Positions 15,924 to 24,151 of a stretch of 34,612 nt of DNA are shown here, in pieces; the stretch's first letter is position 1; each line of letters begins with the position of its first letter. The notes beneath the pieces were generated by a model. That model was not told the DNA's origin. It did not search any database and saw only the letters and a list, made by a program, of their open reading frames with translations. Source of the stretch: an uncultured Oxalobacteraceae bacterium (GTDB lineage Bacteria > Pseudomonadota > Gammaproteobacteria > Burkholderiales > Burkholderiaceae); contig CAMLIL010000060.1 in assembly GCA_946480015.1 (NCBI GenBank), positions 1 to 34,612 of the forward strand. Reading direction: 5' to 3'. Position numbers and translations under genes: made by a program.

Positions 15924-16049
15924 ATGCGCAAAAAAGTATTGTGGTTCGTCGCCCTGACGGTCGTGGTATCGCTGACGGCCGTGTCGGGTTTGGCCAGCGC
16001 GGTCGCCAACCCGCAGCGTAGCGCTGCGCCCGACGAAAGTGTCCGCTAG
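15924..16049 (+). CDS. 41-residue membrane or secreted peptide
   Basis: This short ORF has a strong ribosome site (GAGGAGAAATATC before the ATG). The peptide starts MRKK, then a hydrophobic stretch (VLWFVALTVVVSLTAVSGLA) and a polar tail (NPQRSAAPDESVR). It could be a single-span membrane peptide or a cleaved signal peptide with A-S-A as cleavage site. Its stop (TAG 16047-16049) lies 11 bases inside the next gene, which starts with GTG at 16039 and has no good ribosome site of its own. Translational coupling is therefore likely. It may be a real small protein or mainly a leader cistron. Confidence 0.6.
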   Translation: MRKKVLWFVALTVVVSLTAVSGLASAVANPQRSAAPDESVR

Positions 16050-17271
16050 CGGTGCTCGTCGCCTGTGGCTGGCCATCGCGCTCCTGGTGCTGGCGCTGGC
16101 GGCGCTCGTGCTCTGGTGGCGCGGCGACGTCGTTGCCGCCCCGAACGCCACACCGGCGCCGCGCGCCGACAGCGGCAAGCCGCGTTTTTTCGATCCCGTG
16201 GCCGCGGCTGGCCTGCCGCTGCCCGCGTCCAGCGTCCAGCGGCGCAAGCTGCTGATCGATCACGTCCAGCTGGCCGACCAAACCTACTGCAGCTACCGCC
16301 GGGCCACCCGCTATCCGCCCGGTTCGCGCCCGGCCAGCGAGCAGCCCGACCAGCTCTACCCCAATCTGCAGATAGCCGAGACCCAGCCGATGCGCCAGCA
16401 GGGCGGGGCCACCAATGCCCGGGTGGCGCTCCAGAGCTCGCAGTCGCGCGTGCATCTGGCGGCCGGCGAAAGCGTGTCGCTGTCGCTGCGCGCCCTCGAC
16501 GAGCACGGCGCCGTGCTGCCGCTGGCGATCACGCGCGCGCAGGCGCAAGGGCTGACGTTCAACGGCGCGCGGCCCGCGCCGCTGGTGACGCTGGCCTTTG
16601 CCGACGATGGCCGGCTGGCCGATGCGGCAGCCGGCGACGGCGCCTATTCCGCCATGCTCACGCCGGCCCAAACGGCGCTGGCGGCCTTTAACGGCACCAT
16701 CCGCATCGAGGTGCGCTACAACGCCGGCGGCGCGGCCGGCCTGGTGTTCTTCGATGTCCTGTATTCGCCCGAACTGCCGGCCATCTGGGCCGGGCCGGTG
16801 CGCGAGGGGCTCGACAATGGCGCGCTGGCCTACTACCTCAAGGCCGAGGTGCGCCAGGCCGGGCGCTACATCGTCAACGGCCGCCTCGACGATGCGGCCG
16901 GCCGGCCGGTGGCCCTGCTGACCTTCAACGACCTGCTGCCCACCGGGCCGGTGGAAATCAAACTGAGCGCCTTCGGCAAACTGCTGCGCGACCTGGCCCC
17001 GGCCATGCCGCTGACCCTGCGCGACGTCGACGGCTATCTGCTGAAAGAGAACGCCGATCCCGACCGCGCGCTGATGCCGCGCCTGGACGGCAAGGTCGTC
17101 ACCGGCAAGGCCCAGCCCTTGAGCAATTTCTCGGACGCCGAATGGCAGAGCGAGGAACGCACCCGCCACCTGGACGAATTCGCCAGGGACCTCGCGCGCG
17201 CCAGGCAGGCGCTGGCCGGCGCCGATCCAGCCTTGCCCGCGCCGCCCAGCATTTGTCTGAACGATCCCTGA
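16039..17271 (+). CDS. Choice-of-anchor X domain protein
   Basis: The 410-residue envelope protein has one N-terminal hydrophobic helix (residues 9-27: LWLAIALLVLALAALVLWW) after a short basic start, so it is membrane-anchored or exported. The rest is extracytoplasmic, with a beta-rich region including DDGRLADAAAGDGAYSAMLT (a calcium-loop-like D-x-D pattern) and FDVLYSPELPAIW. It ends with a charged C-terminal segment. This layout matches proteins named choice-of-anchor X, whose function is unknown. The GTG at 16039 overlaps the upstream 41-codon ORF. The secreted hydrolase-like gene follows 57 bases later on the same strand and may be co-transcribed. The family name is a recollection; the envelope location follows from the sequence. 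Confidence 0.75.
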   Translation: MSASGARRLWLAIALLVLALAALVLWWRGDVVAAPNATPAPRADSGKPRFFDPVAAAGLPLPASSVQRRKLLIDHVQLADQTYCSYRRATRYPPGSRPASEQPDQLYPNLQIAETQPMRQQGGATNARVALQSSQSRVHLAAGESVSLSLRALDEHGAVLPLAITRAQAQGLTFNGARPAPLVTLAFADDGRLADAAAGDGAYSAMLTPAQTALAAFNGTIRIEVRYNAGGAAGLVFFDVLYSPELPAIWAGPVREGLDNGALAYYLKAEVRQAGRYIVNGRLDDAAGRPVALLTFNDLLPTGPVEIKLSAFGKLLRDLAPAMPLTLRDVDGYLLKENADPDRALMPRLDGKVVTGKAQPLSNFSDAEWQSEERTRHLDEFARDLARARQALAGADPALPAPPSICLNDP

Positions 17272-17328
17272 ACTCGTCCGCACGACACCGGTCATACACT
17301 CATCGATATCAACAACGGGAGCGCTAAG

Positions 17329-18207
17329 ATGAGCAAGCTGATGCGGATGTTCGCCATGTGCCTGGTGCTGTTGAGTGCGGCGCAGGCGGGGGCCACCAAC
17401 TATTCATTGTGGATCAACGGGCGCGGCAGCGGAGGCGCCTCGGGCAACTACAGCGACTTCCGGTACTGGGGGCCGGCCGGGGTGGAGGCAGGCGTCAACA
17501 AGAAGGCGGTCAACTGGGATGGGCGCAGCAGCATCGCCACCGAAAGCGTCAAGGTGCGCAATGCCCTCGACTGCTTCTGCACCGGCGCCAACTGGTGTTA
17601 CGTGGCCGCCTACAGCGCGGGCGACCTCATGATGGGCTACAACCTGGCCAATTTCGGCAGTTCCACGCGCAGCGTCACCAGCGCCAGGCCCAACGCGGCC
17701 GGGGTGTGCGCGGCCGCCGGCGGGGCCACCCAGACCGGCTGGAACATCAAGTGGGTGCGGGTAGCGGCCGGCGCGGCCGGCGGCAGCGAACTGTCCGACG
17801 CGGGCGCCTGGACCACCAGCGAGCCGCTGGTACGCGACCTCAAGACCAGCACCGCCCGTGCCATGTACAACCACAACGACACGCGCGGCATCTGGTTCTA
17901 CATGTACACGGGCGCGCGCGGCACCGCCTACTCGTTCCTGCTGCCGGGGCAGGACGACGAGGTCGTCGCCTACCACAGCAGCGGCGCGGTGTCCGGCACG
18001 ATCGGCAGCGCCTATTGCAACCCGGGCGACTGGTTCTGCGACGATCTCACCCTGGGCAGCGCCGTCAACCAGGGCGGCTGGCCCAAGTGGAACTTCCACG
18101 CGGTCAACTACCGTGACGACGACGAGCGATACCGCCACTACCTGAACGACAACTGGGAAGGCGTCACCTCGGTGGTGCGCGCCGAGATGCAAGCGCTGGC
18201 CCGCTGA
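17329..18207 (+). CDS. Secreted Cys-rich protein, alpha/beta-hydrolase-like
   Basis: The 292-residue protein has a signal peptide (MFAMCLVLLSAAQAGAT, cleaved near A-Q-A or A-G-A). Six cysteines follow in the mature part (D-C-F-C, N-W-C-Y, G-V-C-A, Y-C-N-P, W-F-C-D), consistent with disulfides. NWCYVAAYSAGDLMMGYNL resembles the strand-nucleophile-helix unit of alpha/beta hydrolases, with S96 in A-Y-S-A-G, a variant of G-x-S-x-G. WINGRGSGG near the N terminus could be the oxyanion loop. GQDDEVVAYHSSG and NFHAVNYRDDDERYRHYL offer Asp and His candidates. This reading is inference; I recognise no named family. AACGGGAGCGCTAAG precedes the ATG at 17329. It follows the choice-of-anchor X gene and abuts a convergent small gene stop-to-stop (TGATCA). 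Confidence 0.7.
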   Translation: MSKLMRMFAMCLVLLSAAQAGATNYSLWINGRGSGGASGNYSDFRYWGPAGVEAGVNKKAVNWDGRSSIATESVKVRNALDCFCTGANWCYVAAYSAGDLMMGYNLANFGSSTRSVTSARPNAAGVCAAAGGATQTGWNIKWVRVAAGAAGGSELSDAGAWTTSEPLVRDLKTSTARAMYNHNDTRGIWFYMYTGARGTAYSFLLPGQDDEVVAYHSSGAVSGTIGSAYCNPGDWFCDDLTLGSAVNQGGWPKWNFHAVNYRDDDERYRHYLNDNWEGVTSVVRAEMQALAR

Positions 18208-18402
18208 TCAGAACAGCACCAGCGCCTGGCGCTTCTCCTCGGCCGTCATGCGCTTGCCGGTGATGACCACCACCGGCATGTCGGCCGGGAAAGGCGTCGC
18301 CTGCTCGTGAACCGGGGCGGGCGCCTTGCCCAGCCAGGCTATGCCGACCAATAACAAAAAGGCCAGGCCAATGACGATTTCCATGTGTTTGACGACGCGC
18401 AT
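18208..18402 (-). CDS. Small single-span membrane protein
   Basis: The protein has 64 residues: one transmembrane helix (IVIGLAFLLLVGIAWLG) and a C-terminal half with PADMPVVVITGKRMTAEEKRQ. The ATG at 18402 has GGGAG seven bases upstream. An internal ATG six codons on is possible. The VVVITGKRMT motif is reminiscent of short tails in Burkholderiales small proteins, but I cannot name the family. The stop abuts that of the convergent secreted gene. Confidence 0.65.
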   Translation of the reverse strand: MRVVKHMEIVIGLAFLLLVGIAWLGKAPAPVHEQATPFPADMPVVVITGKRMTAEEKRQALVLF

Positions 18403-18606
18403 GCTGTGCTCCCGATAAGCTGTGGCAATACGCAAAGTGTGAGTGCACGGACGTCGCTGGCTTTTGCTATCGATCAATATGTTGAAGGAGGGCAGCAAAA
18501 ATGAAACACTGAGGGATCTTGAAAACCCTGGCGGGCGGTGCAAGTGTCGTTCGCCACACCGGGGCATCGTAAAATAGCGCCCTGATAGCAATTTTGAGAG
18601 TGTGGC

Positions 18607-19554
18607 ATGTCGATACAATGGTACCCGGGGCATATGAACGCGGCCCGCAAGAAGGCCGCCGAGCAGATGGAAAACACCGATGTGGTGATCGAAGTGCTCG
18701 ATGCGCGTTTGCCCGAAGCCAGCTGCAATCCGCTGGTGGAAGAGTTGCGCCTGTTTCGCCAGCGGCCGTGCCTGAAGATACTCAACAAGGTCGACCTGGC
18801 CGATCCGGCGGCCACGGCCGCCTGGACGGCTTACTACAACGCCCAGGAAGGCGTGACCGCCTACGCCATGACGACCAAGAAGCCGGCCGACGTGGCCAGG
18901 ATTCCGGACATGTGCCAGGCGCTGGCGCCGCACCGCGGTGTGCCGACCAAGCCGCTGCGCATCATGATCATGGGCATACCCAACGTCGGCAAATCGACCC
19001 TGATGAACGCCCTGCTGAAGAAGAAGGTGGCCAAGGTGGGTGACGAGCCGGCCGTCACCAAGATGCAGCAAAAGCTTTACCTCGGCAAGAACATCATCCT
19101 GGTCGACACGCCGGGCATGCTGTGGCCCAAGATCGCCATGGCCAGCGATGGTCTGATGCTGGCGGCCAGCCACGCGATCGGCTCGAACGCGCTGATCGAG
19201 GAAGAAGTGGCCGTGTTTCTGGCCGAGGTGCTGCTGGAGCAGTATCCGCAGCTGCTGAGCGCGCGCTACGGCTTCAAGACCGAAGGCATGGACGGCATCG
19301 CCGTGGTCGAAGGCGTGGGCGCGCGGCGCGGCTTCCGCCAGAAGGGCGGCGACCTCGACTTCGAGAAAGCGTCGCACACCCTGCTGCAGGATTACCGCAG
19401 CGGCGCGCTGGGCCGCATCAGCCTGGAAACGCCGCAGACCCGTGCCGCCCGCCTGGCCGTGCACGAGGCCGAGCTGCAGGCCAAGGCCGAAAGGGCCGCC
19501 GCGCTCGCCGCCGAGAAGGCCGCCAACGCTGCGCGCGGCAAGCGCGGCACCTAA
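18607..19554 (+). CDS. ylqF: Ribosome biogenesis GTPase YlqF (RbgA family)
   Basis: This 315-residue circularly permuted GTPase has its G motifs in the order G4 (ILNKVDLAD), G1 (GIPNVGKSTLMN) and G3 (VDTPGML). The start IQWYPGHMNAARK is the family signature. YlqF/RbgA proteins help late assembly of the large ribosomal subunit. The C terminus carries an Ala/Lys-rich coiled tail (about 285-315). The ATG at 18607 is followed immediately by the conserved domain. Cytoplasmic. The gene stands alone; the downstream fold-back element at 19561-19738 is the only terminator-like structure. Confidence 0.93.
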   Translation: MSIQWYPGHMNAARKKAAEQMENTDVVIEVLDARLPEASCNPLVEELRLFRQRPCLKILNKVDLADPAATAAWTAYYNAQEGVTAYAMTTKKPADVARIPDMCQALAPHRGVPTKPLRIMIMGIPNVGKSTLMNALLKKKVAKVGDEPAVTKMQQKLYLGKNIILVDTPGMLWPKIAMASDGLMLAASHAIGSNALIEEEVAVFLAEVLLEQYPQLLSARYGFKTEGMDGIAVVEGVGARRGFRQKGGDLDFEKASHTLLQDYRSGALGRISLETPQTRAARLAVHEAELQAKAERAAALAAEKAANAARGKRGT

Positions 19555-19560
19555 TTGATG

Positions 19561-19738
19561 GCAGCCTGTCGGGCTTAGGATCGTCGGCTGCAAAAATACC
19601 TGGATCGGCCTCCGCGTTGCCCGGTCCATATTTCGCCGTTTTCTCGGCCCATAGCTCGCTATGGGCACTGCGAAACCGTCAAAATCTGGCCTCGACCAGC
19701 TATTTTTTCGCGTCGACGCCCTAAGCCCGACAGGCTGC
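19561..19738. repeat. 178-bp fold-back intergenic element with 19-bp perfect ends
   Basis: The outer arms GCAGCCTGTCGGGCTTAGG (19561-19579) and its exact complement (19720-19738) enclose imperfectly complementary inner arms. Both arms share CGTCG, an A5-6-T-A run and CTGG. A terminal hairpin CCCATAG-CTCG-CTATGGG lies at 19648-19665. The entire element can fold into one long hairpin. It fills the space between the convergent ylqF and dioxygenase genes, and its last base is the first base of the dioxygenase stop. A MITE- or REP-like repeat and two-way terminator is likely. No transposase is near. Confidence 0.75.
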
Positions 19739-20550
19739 TACGCCAGCGCCGCGCCGAAGCGGAAGCTCGACACCGTCAGATTGCCGAAGAAATCATCTTC
19801 GTGATACACGCAGGCGGCCTGTTCCTGTTCTGCCGCGCCCAGCGCCACCATCAGCGGCAGCAAATGCTCTTCGCGCGGATGGGCCAGGCGCGCGTAGGGC
19901 GCCTCATCCCAATGCAACAGCGCGGTGGAACGCTGTGCCGGCGGCAGCGCCAGCGCAAGTTGCAGCCACGCATCGAACTCCTTCGACGCCTGCTTGCCGC
20001 CCGGCCCGAACTGGCGCAGATTGTGATAACTGAGGCCGCTGCCGATGATCAGCACTCCCTCGCTGCGCAGCGGCGCCAGCGCGCGGCCGATGGCCAGATG
20101 GGTGGCCGGGTCCAGGTGCTGTTGCAGCGACAGTTGCACCACCGGCATGTCCGCCTCCGGATACACCGGATACAGCATCGAAAATGTCCCGTGATCGAAG
20201 CCCCGCCGGGGATCGAGCGCGGCCGGCTGGCCGGCCGCCTGCAGCAGGCTGGCCACGCGCTGCGCCAGCGCCGGATCGCCCGGGGCAGGATACTTGATCT
20301 GGTAGGTGTGCGGCGGGAAGCCGCCGTAATCGTAGATCATCGGCGGGTTCGGACTCGATGACACCGTCGGCACCTGCTCCTCCCAGTGCCCGGAAATGAC
20401 CAGCACCGCCTTGGGCTGTGCGCCAACCTGGCGGCGTATGTCCACCAGCGCCGCTTCCAGCTTGTCGTACACGGACCCGTACTGGTCCTTCATGAACGGC
20501 CAGGGGCCGCCACCGTGGGAGACGAAATAGGTCGGAAGCGCAGCTGTCAT
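19738..20550 (-). CDS. ygiD: Extradiol dioxygenase, DODA/YgiD family
   Basis: This is a 270-residue class III extradiol (LigB-like) dioxygenase related to E. coli YgiD and plant DOPA 4,5-dioxygenase. It opens catechol-type rings with metal-bound oxygen. Likely metal and catalytic residues are in YFVSHGGGPW, VISGHWEEQ, GFDHGTFSML and GSGLSYHNLRQ. GACGGAG stands eight bases before the ATG at 20550 but only two before an ATG at 20556, so 20550 is preferred. The upstream extension to 20655 is not conserved-looking. The TAG stop touches the fold-back element, so insertion of the element may have set the C terminus. Substrate unknown; cytoplasmic. Confidence 0.92.
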   Translation of the reverse strand: MTAALPTYFVSHGGGPWPFMKDQYGSVYDKLEAALVDIRRQVGAQPKAVLVISGHWEEQVPTVSSSPNPPMIYDYGGFPPHTYQIKYPAPGDPALAQRVASLLQAAGQPAALDPRRGFDHGTFSMLYPVYPEADMPVVQLSLQQHLDPATHLAIGRALAPLRSEGVLIIGSGLSYHNLRQFGPGGKQASKEFDAWLQLALALPPAQRSTALLHWDEAPYARLAHPREEHLLPLMVALGAAEQEQAACVYHEDDFFGNLTVSSFRFGAALA

Positions 20551-20661
20551 GGTCATTTCTCCGTCAATATTGCCCTCAAATGGGGACGCATCGCCGCAAT
20601 TCAAACGGAGCGCGTATGTGTACGTCTGTCGTCCGCGCGAACGCGGCGGACCCATACCCCG

Positions 20662-21567
20662 CTAACTCAATGAAGACCTGCTTGCCTGCGCTGCATGAGT
20701 ATGGGGCGCCGTGGTGCGCGCCAGCCGGATCAGCGCGAACAGCCGCGCGATGCGCATCCAGGCCAGTACCGCCACCGTCACCTGCGTGAGCGCAAAAACC
20801 GCCAGCGGATAAGGCTCGCTGAGGCTGGACAGCCGCAGCAGCAGCAGCGCCAGCAGCGCGGCCAGCGTCATGCCTGCAAGGGTAATGGCAAGATACACCC
20901 CGAACGTACGCAGCGGCTGGCGCGCAAGCATGCGCACACCGGCCCACCATCCTGCCACGGCTGACGCGCGCCGCGTATCCAGCGCCAGCATCGCGCGGCC
21001 CGCATCCACGCCCGCATGCGCGACCACCACCAGCACCAGCGCGCCAAGCGCCGCCAGCGCCTGCCACATATTGGCATCCGATTCCACCAGCGCCCGCGCC
21101 GACGCGCTGCCCGCCGTATCGCGCAGCACTGCGCCCAGCGCGAGCGAAGCCGTCAGCGGCACCACCGCCCAGATGGCCATGCGCAGCATGCGTAAATAGT
21201 GCTGCAGGCCGCCGGCCAGCAGCGCGCGCACGCCAAGCAGCGTGTCCGAGCGGGCCGCCGCAATCGCCATGCCGGTCAGGAGCGGCGCGATCAGCAGTGT
21301 CACCCCGACGCCCAGCAAACCTGCATACGACAGCAGCATGCGCTGGCGCACGGCCAAATCGCGCAGATCCGACAGCGCCACCAGGTCGAGCGTCTGCGCC
21401 AGGCGCGCCGCGTCGGCCGAATAATCGAGATTGGCGGCCAGCACGCGCCACACCGGCGCGCTGATGATCAGGGTGGGCAGCAGCAGGAAGGCGGCCCACA
21501 GCAACAGGAGGCGCCACTGCAGCGCGCTGCGCGCCGCCCCGGCGATGGCCAGCATGCTTGTCTTCAT
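20662..21567 (-). CDS. Polytopic membrane protein paired with an M1 peptidase
   Basis: The 301-residue protein has about six hydrophobic segments (near 18-42, 75-103, 128-150, 170-188, 220-245 and 255-280). It has short basic loops but no recognisable transporter or enzyme motif. Its start overlaps the stop of the M1 peptidase gene by four bases (ATGA), so the two are co-translated. This suggests a membrane partner for the peptidase. Similar pairs, in which a membrane protein sits with a membrane-bound M1 peptidase, occur in ABC-exporter operons, but no ATPase is present here. Function unknown. Confidence 0.75.
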   Translation of the reverse strand: MKTSMLAIAGAARSALQWRLLLLWAAFLLLPTLIISAPVWRVLAANLDYSADAARLAQTLDLVALSDLRDLAVRQRMLLSYAGLLGVGVTLLIAPLLTGMAIAAARSDTLLGVRALLAGGLQHYLRMLRMAIWAVVPLTASLALGAVLRDTAGSASARALVESDANMWQALAALGALVLVVVAHAGVDAGRAMLALDTRRASAVAGWWAGVRMLARQPLRTFGVYLAITLAGMTLAALLALLLLRLSSLSEPYPLAVFALTQVTVAVLAWMRIARLFALIRLARTTAPHTHAAQASRSSLS

Positions 21568-23801
21568 ACGCCCGCCAGCATGGAAAAGAGCAGATTGACG
21601 AAGGAGGCAAAAGCGCCGCTCCAGCGCCGCGATGCGCGCGTGTCCGGCTCCAGCGTGCGGCTGTCATCGAGCTTGCTGACATCGAGATAGTGCTCCCGCG
21701 CCGGATCGAGCTGCGCCGACACCGCCTTGACCGGCTTGGTCCAGGTGAAGCGCTGCCAGCGTTCCTGCATGCCGGCCGGTGGGTTGAACTGCGCCTGCTC
21801 CGTGCTGCCGTCGGCAAAGCGCACCACCAGTGTCTGCGGCACCGCCGCGCCGCGCCGGCGCACCGTCACGCTGGTGCGGAACGGGAACGGCCCGCCGCCG
21901 GCCGCCGTGTGGCTGGCCTTGTCCCATTGCGCGCGCGCTGTTGCGACGCGCCGCTCCACCGCCGCGGCATCCTCCACCACCCAGCTGTCGCCGCGCTGCA
22001 CCGTGCCCGCTTGCGGCAGCTCCTCGCTGCTGCTGAACGCCGAGATGCGGTCGTCGACCCTGGCGGTGGCCATGATCTGCTGGGCGAACACGCTCTCGAC
22101 GACGGCGCGCTGGCCGCTCGCTTCAGCCAGCGATTCGCGCAGGTCCGCCACGCTCGGATGGCGGAATTTCCAGCGCTGATAATAAGCCCGGAACGCGCGC
22201 TCGGTGGCCTCTTTGCCGATGCGCGCCTCCAGGTCGCGCAGCACCAGGGCCGTGCGGTCGTACACCGGGCCGATGCCTTGCAGGCGGTCATAGGCGTTCT
22301 GGCCCGGCGGATCGGCCGGTTCGATGCGCGGCGCCAGCGCGCGCGTCAGCTCGAAGGTGGGAAAACCGGGCGCAAATCCCAGCCTGCCCATCCAGGCCGG
22401 CACCGGGTGCACCAGCTGGCCGCGCTCGCGCAGCATGCGGTGGTTCCAGTACTCGTTCAGGCCCTCGTCGAGCATCGGTTCTTCGAATTCGTTCGAGGCC
22501 AGGATGCCGTAGAAGTAGCCATGCCCGAATTCGTGGATGGTGACGAAGTCGAAATCGAAGGCATCCATCGACTTGTCCGCCACCTCGGACATGCCGATGG
22601 TGGTGAAGAAGGTCGGATATTCCATGCTTCCGGCGGCGCCGGCATGATGCGGCGGCAGCACCACGGTCAGGGTGCGGTAGGGATAGGGCCCCAGCGTGCG
22701 CGAAAAATAGGCCAGCGAGTCCTTGGCCCCTTGCAGTGCGCGCGCCGCGCTCGCTGCCATGTCGGGGGGATGAATCACCGAAATGGCGACCGGCACGCCG
22801 TTGGCGCCGGTCCAGGTGGCGCTGAGCGGCGCGGCGCTGCGCTTGTCGGCGGTCCAGGCGAAATCGTGCACGTCGCCCTGCACGAAGCGGTGCGTCGCCA
22901 TGCCGTCCTTGATGACCGGCGCGCCTTGCAATTGGCCCGTGGCGCCGACCTGGTATCCGGCAGGGACGGTCAGGCGCACGTCGTACAGCCCGAAGTCGGC
23001 ATAGAACTCCGATTCGGAATGAAATTCGTGCACGTTCCAGCGCGGCGCCGTGGCGCCGCGCTCCCCCGGCAGTTCCAGCACGCCGATCTTGGGGAACCAC
23101 TGCGCCACCAGGTGAAAACTGCCGAAGTGGCCGGTGCGCGCGTACAGGCGCGGCAACTGGGTGAGAAAGTCGATGTCCAGGGTGGTGGAGGTGCCCGCTT
23201 CGACCGGGTCCGGCAGGTCAAGGCGCACCACCGTGTGGTCGGTTTCCGGACCCTCGTCCGGGTGCACGAAGGTCCAGCCGGCCTTGGCGCCGCCCTGGCT
23301 GACCGCGCGCAGGGCGATATGGCCCCACACGTCGCCCGGCGTGTCGTGCGCGCGCGGCGCGGGAATGCCGGCGTTGCGCTCCTCGGTAAAAAAGGTGCTG
23401 CCGCCGCCTTCGAAGGCGTTCATGTACAGATGCAGGAACACGCTGCGCACCGTTTCCTTCGAGCGGTTGCGCCAGGTGAGCTGTTCGTGCCCGCTGACCG
23501 TGTGCTTGAGCGGATCGAGCGTGGCGGCGATGGTGTAGTTGGCCACCCGGTCCGACAGGGTCGCTTCGCTGCCGCTACGCGGCCCGCCCCAGGCGTCAGG
23601 CGCACTGGGCACCGTCACGGCCGCCGCATGCGCCTTGGCCAGCGCGATGCCGCCGTCGAAGTGCGGCGCCGGCACCGGATAGACGCGCACATCGTTCTCC
23701 AGGAATGGCTCGGACTGGGCGATCAGGCGCGCGCACGCCAGCAGCAGGGCGCCGAGCGCGAACACCTTGACGATGGCGGACATGGTGCGGGGTGGTGGCA
23801 T
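21564..23801 (-). CDS. M1-family zinc metallopeptidase (aminopeptidase-like)
   Basis: The 745-residue protein has a hydrophobic N-terminal segment (VKVFALGALLLACARLIA) for export or anchoring. An M1 N-terminal beta domain follows, then the gluzincin core. The zinc site is exact: H-E-F-G-H, 18 residues, then E (in MLDEGLNEYW). The exopeptidase motif appears as GSMEYPTFFTT in place of GAMEN, so substrate end-recognition may differ from classical aminopeptidases. The late Tyr in GIGPVYDRTALVL fits the family. AAGGAG lies six bases before the ATG at 23801. It is coupled to the membrane protein gene downstream. The N-terminal helix points to a periplasmic, membrane-tethered enzyme. Confidence 0.9.
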   Translation of the reverse strand: MPPPRTMSAIVKVFALGALLLACARLIAQSEPFLENDVRVYPVPAPHFDGGIALAKAHAAAVTVPSAPDAWGGPRSGSEATLSDRVANYTIAATLDPLKHTVSGHEQLTWRNRSKETVRSVFLHLYMNAFEGGGSTFFTEERNAGIPAPRAHDTPGDVWGHIALRAVSQGGAKAGWTFVHPDEGPETDHTVVRLDLPDPVEAGTSTTLDIDFLTQLPRLYARTGHFGSFHLVAQWFPKIGVLELPGERGATAPRWNVHEFHSESEFYADFGLYDVRLTVPAGYQVGATGQLQGAPVIKDGMATHRFVQGDVHDFAWTADKRSAAPLSATWTGANGVPVAISVIHPPDMAASAARALQGAKDSLAYFSRTLGPYPYRTLTVVLPPHHAGAAGSMEYPTFFTTIGMSEVADKSMDAFDFDFVTIHEFGHGYFYGILASNEFEEPMLDEGLNEYWNHRMLRERGQLVHPVPAWMGRLGFAPGFPTFELTRALAPRIEPADPPGQNAYDRLQGIGPVYDRTALVLRDLEARIGKEATERAFRAYYQRWKFRHPSVADLRESLAEASGQRAVVESVFAQQIMATARVDDRISAFSSSEELPQAGTVQRGDSWVVEDAAAVERRVATARAQWDKASHTAAGGGPFPFRTSVTVRRRGAAVPQTLVVRFADGSTEQAQFNPPAGMQERWQRFTWTKPVKAVSAQLDPAREHYLDVSKLDDSRTLEPDTRASRRWSGAFASFVNLLFSMLAGV

Positions 23802-23871
23802 GCACAGCTCCTTGGCAGGCGCGACGGGTTGATGCGCGCCATCGTACTATAACGCCATGCCCTTGTCGGTT

Positions 23872-23877
23872 TATAAT
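23872..23877 (+). promoter_or_regulatory. -10 element for the cobalamin leader
   Basis: TATAAT is a perfect -10 hexamer just before the riboswitch. No good -35 is found 16-18 bases upstream. The divergent M1-peptidase gene has a TATAGT at 23846-23851 on the minus strand, likewise without a clear -35. Confidence 0.4.
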
Positions 23878-23879
23878 GT

Positions 23880-24060
23880 CGGCGTCTTTGGTGCTCGCCG
23901 GCGCAACCGCGCCGGCAGTTAAACGGGAAACGCTACGTGCTGCCCCCGCAACGGTAATCAAGCGTCGCCGCATCGCGTCGACAGGCCGCCCCGGATACCA
24001 CTGTGCTCAGTGCATAGGAAGGTGGGCGCGGTTTGACTTGCAAGCCCGGATACCGGCCAG
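23880..24060 (+). ncRNA. Cobalamin (adenosylcobalamin) riboswitch
   Basis: The conserved core elements are in order: AGTTAAACGGGAAAC (about 23917), the strongly conserved GCTGCCCCCGCAACGGTAA (about 23939-23957), a B12-box-like ATACCACTGTGCTCAGTGCA (about 23996) with GGAAGGTGG after it, and the closing GCCCGGATACCGGCC (about 24044-24058). It lies about 90 bases upstream of btuB. When cobalamin binds, btuB expression is expected to fall, probably by blocking translation, as no clear terminator is seen before the ATG. Confidence 0.92.
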
Positions 24061-24151
24061 GACAGGTGGAGCGCCGCGTTCAATCGCGCCGTTCCGTTGC
24101 ACCGGACCTGCGGGGACGCAAGGCCCGGTACTTTTACTCGACAATGACACC

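Noticed and set aside
21558..23852. Plus-strand protein opposite the M1 peptidase
   Set aside because: It is a shadow of the peptidase gene on the other strand, which has an intact zinc motif.
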